DNA of 28,428 bases from the NCBI GenBank assembly GCA_030706015.1, contig JAUZPI010000055.1, forward strand, positions 1-28,428. The letters run 5' to 3'. The stretch comes from Bacillota bacterium (GTDB lineage: Bacteria; Bacillota; Clostridia; Clostridiales; Clostridiaceae). The notes under the pieces are model-generated. The model did no database searches. It was given only the letters and a program-made list of their open reading frames with translations, and had not been told where the DNA came from. The translations under genes and the position numbers were made by a program. Numbering within the stretch: the stretch's first letter is position 1; each line of letters starts with the position of its first letter. Of the stretch, positions 23,954-28,428 are shown piece by piece.

Positions 23954-24847
23954 ATGTTAATATTTAAAAAACTGACAATTGATGACAAGAAACTAATTGA
24001 TAAATATATAAAGCCATATAAATTTTCCATAAGTGAATATTCATTTACCACATTATTAATATGGAGAAAAGGCTGCGATATAGAGTATGCTATCTATAAT
24101 CAAGTGCTCATAATAAAGAAAAGAGATTTTAGAGGGAATTATCATTTTATGCAGCCAATAGGTTATAAAAAAGAAGATTTAAAAGAAATTATAGAAGTTT
24201 TAAAAGAATATAAAGAAGAACATGGATTAAAATATCTCTTTAAGGATGTAGAAGATTCTTTTATTGAGGACATAAAAGAAATATATAGTGATCAATTAGA
24301 TATGTTTGAGGATAGAGATAATTTCGATTACATATACGAATCTGAGAAGCTTATAACTTTAGCAGGTAAAAAGCTTCACAGTAAAAAGAATCATTACAAT
24401 TTCTTCATTAAAACCTATGAATATGTAACAAAGGATATAAACGAAGAAGGAGTAATAGCGGATTGTATAAGAGAATCTAGAAAATGGTATGAAAAAAACT
24501 TTAAGGGAGATCAATATCTATTATATGAGCTAGAGGGCATAGAAGAGGTTTTAATTAATATTGGCAAGCTTGAATTAAAGGGTATGGCCGTATATATAGA
24601 TGGAGAGGTAGCTGCCTTTACTATAGGGGAAGCTGTAAATGAAGATATGGCTATAATCCATATTGAAAAAGGTGACGCCGATAAAAGAGGTGTATATACC
24701 TTTATAAATAAAACTTTTGTAGAAAAATATTTTTATAATGTGGCTACGATTAATAGAGAACAGGACTTAGGTATAGAAGGACTTAGGAAAGCTAAAAAAT
24801 CTTATCACCCAATCAGATTACAAGAAAAATATTTAGTTAATTTATAA
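23954..24847 (+). CDS. DUF2156 protein (phosphatidylglycerol lysyltransferase C-terminal-like)
   Basis: This 297-residue protein begins with the DUF2156 pattern (LTIDDKKLIDKYIKPYKFSI, then EYSFTTLLIWR). It carries a second GNAT-like half with KLHSKKNHYNFFIKTYEY and FTIGEAVNEDMAIIHIEKGD. The fold is that of the catalytic part of MprF lysyl-phosphatidylglycerol synthases, which transfer an amino acid from tRNA; no MprF membrane part is present. The substrate is unknown. ATG 23954 follows AGAGGT by five bases. A GNAT gene follows after 14 bases, so the two form a pair. Confidence 0.8.
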   Translation: MLIFKKLTIDDKKLIDKYIKPYKFSISEYSFTTLLIWRKGCDIEYAIYNQVLIIKKRDFRGNYHFMQPIGYKKEDLKEIIEVLKEYKEEHGLKYLFKDVEDSFIEDIKEIYSDQLDMFEDRDNFDYIYESEKLITLAGKKLHSKKNHYNFFIKTYEYVTKDINEEGVIADCIRESRKWYEKNFKGDQYLLYELEGIEEVLINIGKLELKGMAVYIDGEVAAFTIGEAVNEDMAIIHIEKGDADKRGVYTFINKTFVEKYFYNVATINREQDLGIEGLRKAKKSYHPIRLQEKYLVNL

Positions 24848-24861
24848 GCTGGAGTGATTTT

Positions 24862-25410
24862 ATGCATATAAACAATTTGTTTAAGGGTTCTAAGGTTAAA
24901 CTTACATCAGTAAAGGATAAGGATATTGGTCTCATTGAGGAATGGTACAATGATGGATTATTCTTAAGATTTTACGATATGGCAGCAGCATTTCCAAAGA
25001 ACAGCAGTCAAATTAGTGAGATGTTAAAAGCTACCTGGCAGGCACAGGATAGATGTATTTTTGCTGTGAGAACGGTGGAGGATTCTAAGTTAATAGGGGT
25101 AACGGGTTTTGAAAATATACTTTGGAATAATGGTAATGCTACTATATACATTGGTATCGGAGATAGTGAATGCAGAGGAAAGGGGTATGGGTTTGAGGCC
25201 TTAAATCTTACAATACAGTTTGGTTTTCAAGAGCTGAATCTTCATAGGATTCAGCTAAATGTTCTTTCCTATAATGAGCAAGCTATAAAACTATATGAAA
25301 AAGTAGGTTTTAAAAGAGAAGGGACTTATAGAGAATTTATTTTTAGAGACGGAAAAAGGCAAGATATGTATCTATATGGACTGTTAAGGAGAGAATGGAA
25401 TGTAAAGTAA
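24862..25410 (+). CDS. GNAT acetyltransferase, RimJ/RimL type
   Basis: This 182-residue protein has the acetyl-CoA-binding motif A (IGIGDSECRGKGYGFEALNL) and the terminal LNVLSYNEQAIKLYEKVGFK, followed by EGTYREFIFRDGKRQDMYLY, which is characteristic of the RimJ/RimL group. Members acetylate ribosomal protein N-termini, antibiotics or small amines; the substrate here cannot be told. ATG 24862 follows GGAGTG (24850-24855) by six bases. It is probably co-transcribed with the DUF2156 gene. Confidence 0.9.
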   Translation: MHINNLFKGSKVKLTSVKDKDIGLIEEWYNDGLFLRFYDMAAAFPKNSSQISEMLKATWQAQDRCIFAVRTVEDSKLIGVTGFENILWNNGNATIYIGIGDSECRGKGYGFEALNLTIQFGFQELNLHRIQLNVLSYNEQAIKLYEKVGFKREGTYREFIFRDGKRQDMYLYGLLRREWNVK

Positions 25411-25432
25411 ATCCAAGTTACAAAGTTTGAAC

Positions 25433-25461
25433 TTGAATAAAATCTCAACAGCAATTATAAT
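25433..25461 (+). promoter_or_regulatory. Sigma-A promoter for cheX
   Basis: TTGAAT (25433-25438), a 17-base spacer and a perfect TATAAT (25456-25461). A small TTCGTT-T-AACGAA palindrome (25474-25486) follows in the leader. A CAAGTT/AACTTG hairpin (25414-25435) overlaps the -35. Confidence 0.7.
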
Positions 25462-25513
25462 GGAACTATAAAATTCGTTTAACGAAGGATGTAATTGAAG
25501 GGGTGAGATTAGA

Positions 25514-25975
25514 ATGAAGGTAGAATATATAAATCCGTTTCTAACAGCTAGTTCAGATATTTTGAAACAAGTTTGTAATATAAATGTAGAAAAAAAGCCT
25601 TTATTTATCAAGCAGGGGATATTAAATTTAAAAGAAATAACTATAACAGTTGGAATAACCGGTGATGTTAAGGGGAATTTAATTTTAAATTTGGACAAAT
25701 CTACAGCATTAATTATAGCATCTAGAATGATGGGTGGATTTGAAGTAACAGAGCTAAATGAAATAGCAGCCAGTGCAGTTTCTGAATTAGGAAATATGAT
25801 TGCAGGTCAATCTGGAATGCATTTTTCAAGCTTAAATAAAAACATTGATATTACACCGCCAATAATGCATATAAACAGTAAAGATGCTCAAATGAATTAT
25901 GAGCAGCAAACTGTGTGTGTACCAATGCATTTAGATGTTGATGGAATTATCGAAGTAGATATATCATTGATATAA
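25514..25975 (+). CDS. cheX: CheX-family CheY-P phosphatase
   Basis: This 153-residue protein has the CheC/CheX catalytic signature with E91 and N94 in SELGNMIAGQ. The MKVEYINPFLTASSDIL N-terminus and the GDVKGNLILNLDKSTAL strand are typical of CheX. CheX removes phosphate from CheY-P and so resets flagellar motor signalling. No other chemotaxis gene lies in the window. ATG 25514 follows AAGGGGTGAG. It has its own promoter and terminator and so is monocistronic. Confidence 0.88.
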   Translation: MKVEYINPFLTASSDILKQVCNINVEKKPLFIKQGILNLKEITITVGITGDVKGNLILNLDKSTALIIASRMMGGFEVTELNEIAASAVSELGNMIAGQSGMHFSSLNKNIDITPPIMHINSKDAQMNYEQQTVCVPMHLDVDGIIEVDISLI

Positions 25976-25976
25976 T

Positions 25977-26012
25977 AAAAAAGAGATGGAATTTGTATCC
26001 ATCTCTTTTTTA
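25977..26012 (+). terminator. Terminator of cheX
   Basis: AGAGATGGA pairs with TCCATCTCT around ATTTGTA. A and T runs extend the stem to 14 bases. Confidence 0.93.
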
Positions 26013-26050
26013 TTTAAACGTTTACTTTTAAAGGTATAGGAGGATAAATG

Positions 26051-27232
26051 ATGAGAGACATACTTCATGTAGACCTTAATGCTTTTTTTGCATCTGTAGA
26101 ACAAGTGAATAATGAGGAATTAAAAGGGAAACCTGTAGTGGTTGGGGGAGATATGAGGAAAAGGCATGGAATCGTACTTACTGCTTCATATGAAGCAAGA
26201 AGATATGGGATAAAAACCACAATGCTTATAAAAGATGCCTTAAAGCTTTGTCCAGGTCTAATAGTAGTACCCCCTCACTTTAATAAATATTCTATATGTT
26301 CCTTTGAAGTAATGAATATATTAAGGGAGTTTAGCCCTGTAGTTCAACAGTTTAGCATTGATGAGGCATGGATTGATGTTACTAATTCAAAAGAATTATT
26401 CGGAGAACCTATTGAAATAGCAAATAAGATTAGATTTGCCATAAAGAAAAGAGTTGGGCTAACCTGTAGTGTGGGAGTATCTTATTGTAAGGTAATGGCT
26501 AAAATGGCCTCAGATTTAAGAAAACCAGATGCCACTTCTGTAATAACTAAGAGCGATGTAAGTAAAATAATTTGGCCTATGCCAGTGGAAGAACTTTTTG
26601 GTGTAGGAAAAAGAATGAAAAATAAGCTAAATAATATTGGTATATTTACTATAGGCGATCTAGCTGCGGCGGATAAGGATTTTATACATAATAGGTACGG
26701 GAAATTTGGAGCAAGTCTTTGGGAGTATGCAAATGGTATAGATAATTCAGAGGTTACTAATGAAGAGGAGGATGTAAAAGGGATAGGGAACTCCGTTACT
26801 ACACCGAAGGATATAGTTTCTCAGGTGGAGGCAGAGCAAATATTTATGACATTATCGGAGAATGTAGGAAAGAAGCTCAGGAGCTCTCTATTGAAATGCA
26901 GAACTGTGGAGATTACAATAAAGACTAAAGATTTCAAATCTATTACTAGAAGAAGAAATATTAAAAAATGTACTGATTTAACAATGGATATCTATAATGA
27001 AGCTGTTAAGCTTTTTAAGGAAAATTGGGATGGCATTATGCCTATAAGGCTGCTGGGAGTAAGAGTTTCAGACCTTGAAAATGAAGATAACTCAATGCAA
27101 ATAAGCTTTTTTCAGGATGAAAAACTTGAAAAAAGGAAGAGTATAGATAAATGTTTGGACAATTTACAAGAGAAATTTGGTGAGGCTGTCATACAAAGAG
27201 CCTCTTTGCTAGATAGATTTAAAAAGGAATAA
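26051..27232 (+). CDS. dinB: DNA polymerase IV (Y family)
   Basis: This 393-residue Y-family polymerase has the catalytic D8 in HVDLNAFFASVE and D104-E105 in FSIDEAWID. Thumb and little-finger parts follow (VEELFGVGKRMKNKLNNIGI and ADKDFIHNRYG). The C-terminal QISFFQ is a likely sliding-clamp-binding motif. The family consensus HVDMDAFF reads HVDLNAFF here, so the second acidic residue is Asn (N10). It performs translesion synthesis. AGGAGG (26038-26043) is seven bases before ATG 26051 and four before ATG 26048; I prefer 26051, but either is possible. No LexA-type box is recognisable in the 36 bases after the cheX terminator, and no terminator follows the gene. Confidence 0.94.
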   Translation: MRDILHVDLNAFFASVEQVNNEELKGKPVVVGGDMRKRHGIVLTASYEARRYGIKTTMLIKDALKLCPGLIVVPPHFNKYSICSFEVMNILREFSPVVQQFSIDEAWIDVTNSKELFGEPIEIANKIRFAIKKRVGLTCSVGVSYCKVMAKMASDLRKPDATSVITKSDVSKIIWPMPVEELFGVGKRMKNKLNNIGIFTIGDLAAADKDFIHNRYGKFGASLWEYANGIDNSEVTNEEEDVKGIGNSVTTPKDIVSQVEAEQIFMTLSENVGKKLRSSLLKCRTVEITIKTKDFKSITRRRNIKKCTDLTMDIYNEAVKLFKENWDGIMPIRLLGVRVSDLENEDNSMQISFFQDEKLEKRKSIDKCLDNLQEKFGEAVIQRASLLDRFKKE

Positions 27233-27312
27233 ATACGAACATTAGGCTGAAAATTTACCTTTATAATAAGGTATTGAACACGAATATTACACATAATATA
27301 GTATATAACGTA

Positions 27313-27341
27313 TTGACTTTTGGAAGAGATAATGCTAATAT
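27313..27341 (+). promoter_or_regulatory. Promoter of the purine operon
   Basis: TTGACT (27313-27318), a 17-base spacer and TAATAT (27336-27341), with TG one base before the -10 as an extended -10. The transcript would start near 27348, just before the riboswitch. Confidence 0.75.
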
Positions 27342-27362
27342 AAGGATACAAAGTGAATAGTG

Positions 27363-27439
27363 AGAATCCATATATGCTCCATAATAGGGCTGGAGCGTTT
27401 CTACTGGAAAGCCGTGAACTTTCCAACTATGGTAAATTC
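27363..27439 (+). promoter_or_regulatory. Purine riboswitch aptamer, guanine type
   Basis: P1 is CCATA/TATGG (27368-27372 and 27428-27432). P2 is GCTCCA/TGGAGC (27376-27381 and 27391-27396). P3 is TGGAAAG/CTTTCCA (27405-27411 and 27419-27425). J2/3 is the canonical GTTTCTAC (27397-27404). L2 contains AATAGGG and L3 is CCGTGAA, able to form the GG-CC kissing contact. The specificity base (position 74 in xpt numbering) is C27427, so guanine or hypoxanthine is the expected ligand, not adenine. J1/2 is TAT rather than the usual TAA. An outer GAAT/ATTC pair extends P1. Confidence 0.93.
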
Positions 27440-27536
27440 AAATGATAAAGCATACATAGTTAAATGTATGTTAAAAATACTGTCTACAGAAAATCCTAAG
27501 CAATATTCGACAGTATAGCCACTGCAGAATTTACCA
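27430..27536 (+). promoter_or_regulatory. Expression platform: anti-terminator strands and two internal hairpins
   Basis: TGGTAAATTC (27430-27439, from the P1 side) is perfectly complementary to GAATTTACCA (27527-27536), which forms most of the terminator loop. Between them lie CATACAT/ATGTATG (27451-27470) and ATACTGTC/GACAGTAT (27477-27516). Pairing of the two strands would prevent terminator folding when no ligand holds P1. Confidence 0.65.
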
Positions 27537-27555
27537 AGAACTGCGGTGTTTTTTT
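27520..27555 (+). terminator. Riboswitch-controlled terminator before purE
   Basis: CACTGCAG (27520-27527) pairs with CTGCGGTG (27541-27548, one G-U) and is followed by seven T. The 13-base loop holds the sequence complementary to P1. Confidence 0.88.
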
Positions 27556-27606
27556 ATGTAAATAATAAAATTCATTATAAATAGGCTTAAGAGGAGGTAT
27601 TTTCTT

Positions 27607-28086
27607 ATGAAGGTTGCTATTATTTTTGGCAGCAAATCAGACACAGAAAAAATGAAGGGTGCAGCAAATGCTTTAGCTGAATTTGGTATAGAATACAAAG
27701 CATTTATATTATCAGCTCACAGAGTACCTGAAAAGCTAATGGAGGTTCTTCACAATGTAGAAAAGGAAGGCTTCGAATGTATCATTGCAGGAGCTGGTCT
27801 TGCAGCACATCTACCAGGAGTTATAGCTTCACACACAGTATTACCTGTTATAGGAGTTCCAATTAATGCAGCTTTAAATGGCCTTGATTCATTATTAGCA
27901 ATCGTTCAAATGCCAAAATCAATTCCAGTTGCTACAGTTGGTATAAACAACAGCTACAATGCCGGAATGTTAGCAGTTCAAATATTATCCTTAAAATATC
28001 CAGAAATTAAAGAGAAATTAATTCAATATAGAGTAGAAATGAAAGAAAAGTTTATAAAGGACAATGAAGAAGGAGTGGAATTTTAA
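27607..28086 (+). CDS. purE: 5-(carboxyamino)imidazole ribonucleotide mutase
   Basis: This 159-residue protein is a class I PurE: GSKSDTEKM binds phosphate, SAHRVPE carries the catalytic histidine, AGAGLAAHLPGVIASHT is the class I motif, and LDSLLAIVQMPKSIPVATV closes the site. It interconverts N5-CAIR and CAIR in purine biosynthesis. ATG 27607 follows GAGGAGGT (27591-27598). purC follows one base after its stop. It is the first gene of the riboswitch-controlled operon. Confidence 0.96.
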   Translation: MKVAIIFGSKSDTEKMKGAANALAEFGIEYKAFILSAHRVPEKLMEVLHNVEKEGFECIIAGAGLAAHLPGVIASHTVLPVIGVPINAALNGLDSLLAIVQMPKSIPVATVGINNSYNAGMLAVQILSLKYPEIKEKLIQYRVEMKEKFIKDNEEGVEF

Positions 28087-28087
28087 G

Positions 28088-28428
28088 ATGGAAAAAAGAG
28101 AGTTAATGTATGAAGGAAAAGCAAAACAAATTTATTCAACAGATGACAGCGATAAAGTTATAATGTACTACAAAGATGATGCTACAGCGTTTAATGGGGA
28201 AAAAAAGGGACAAATTGAAGATAAGGGAGTTATGAATAACGCAATAACTACAATGATTTTTGAATTACTTCAAAAGCATGGTGTTAAAACTCACTTAATA
28301 GAGAAATTAAATGAAAGAGAACAATTATGCAAGAAGGTTGAAATAGTTCCTCTTGAAGTAATAGTTAGAAACGTAGCAGCAGGAAGCATGGCTAAAAGAT
28401 TAGGTTTAGAAGAAGGATCACCATTAAA
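28088..28428 (+). CDS. purC: SAICAR synthetase, 3'-truncated by the window edge
   Basis: The frame from ATG 28088 is open to the end of the window, with 113 complete codons. It begins MEKRELMYEGKAKQIYSTDD, the PurC ATP-binding strand, and continues with FNGEKKGQIEDKGVMNNAI and VPLEVIVRNVAAGSMAKRLG, all PurC signatures. PurC joins aspartate to CAIR to give SAICAR, the step after PurE. AGGAG (28071-28075) inside purE is the likely ribosome binding site. About half of the expected protein (usually about 235 residues) lies outside. Confidence 0.96.
   Translation, partial: MEKRELMYEGKAKQIYSTDDSDKVIMYYKDDATAFNGEKKGQIEDKGVMNNAITTMIFELLQKHGVKTHLIEKLNEREQLCKKVEIVPLEVIVRNVAAGSMAKRLGLEEGSPL

Noticed and set aside
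27259..27276. TACCTT/AAGGTA inverted repeat as terminator of dinB
   Set aside because: Weak six-base arms, no T-run afterwards, and A/T-rich surroundings.
27363..27439. Adenine or 2'-deoxyguanosine riboswitch
   Set aside because: C27427 at the specificity position excludes adenine, and J2/3 is canonical for guanine; only J1/2 departs.

Overview
The window is low-GC DNA from a spore-forming Firmicute, most likely Clostridium sensu stricto or a close relative. The evidence is the strong A/T bias, AGGAGG-type ribosome binding sites, frequent GTG/TTG/CTG starts, sporulation genes (yqfC, yqfD, a CotS-like coat kinase), a type A-like RNase P RNA, and the classic clostridial order yqeY - yqfC - yqfD - pgpH - ybeY - dgkA - cdd - era - recO followed by ccpN/ppdK and dnaG-rpoD. 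Nearly everything is chromosomal core. I see no phage, IS element, CRISPR array or tRNA.

Region by region: 1-409 is the 3' end of yqeY with a terminator. 517-8039 is a tightly packed operon: two sporulation genes, a c-di-AMP phosphodiesterase (pgpH), an rRNA-maturation endonuclease (ybeY), a fused undecaprenol kinase/PAP2 phosphatase, cytidine deaminase, the GTPase Era, RecO (which starts at CTG) and a DUF4342 protein. 8346-11686 pairs a CcpN-type CBS/HTH regulator with pyruvate phosphate dikinase, so a PEP/pyruvate switch sits next to its probable regulator. A CotS-like gene at 11750-12808 lies on the opposite strand and converges on ppdK over a bidirectional terminator. 12973-17063 holds a dGTPase-like HD protein, DNA primase and the main sigma factor; both dgt and dnaG are preceded by sequences matching the sigma-H promoter pattern. 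17251-20557 carries a PH-domain membrane protein, trmK, a Nif3-family protein and a coiled-coil zinc-ribbon protein. rnpB follows at 20673-21049.

21094-21657 is the only clearly decayed stretch. It holds tandem palindromes over a promoter, a small frameshifted gene, a long hairpin covering a ribosome binding site and start codon, and short ORF remnants. 21658-27232 is an accessory but ordinary set: SagB-type nitroreductase, GltD-like NAD(P)H oxidoreductase, DUF2156 protein, GNAT acetyltransferase, CheX and DNA polymerase IV. 27313-28428 is the start of the purine operon (purE, purC) behind a guanine-type purine riboswitch with a long, hairpin-rich expression platform.

I found no obviously new multi-gene system. 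The most interesting items are regulatory: the riboswitch, whose P1 strand is complementary to the loop of its own terminator; the sigma-H-like promoters ahead of dgt and dnaG; the 21-bp-spaced repeats upstream of ccpN; and the operator/hairpin cluster after rnpB.
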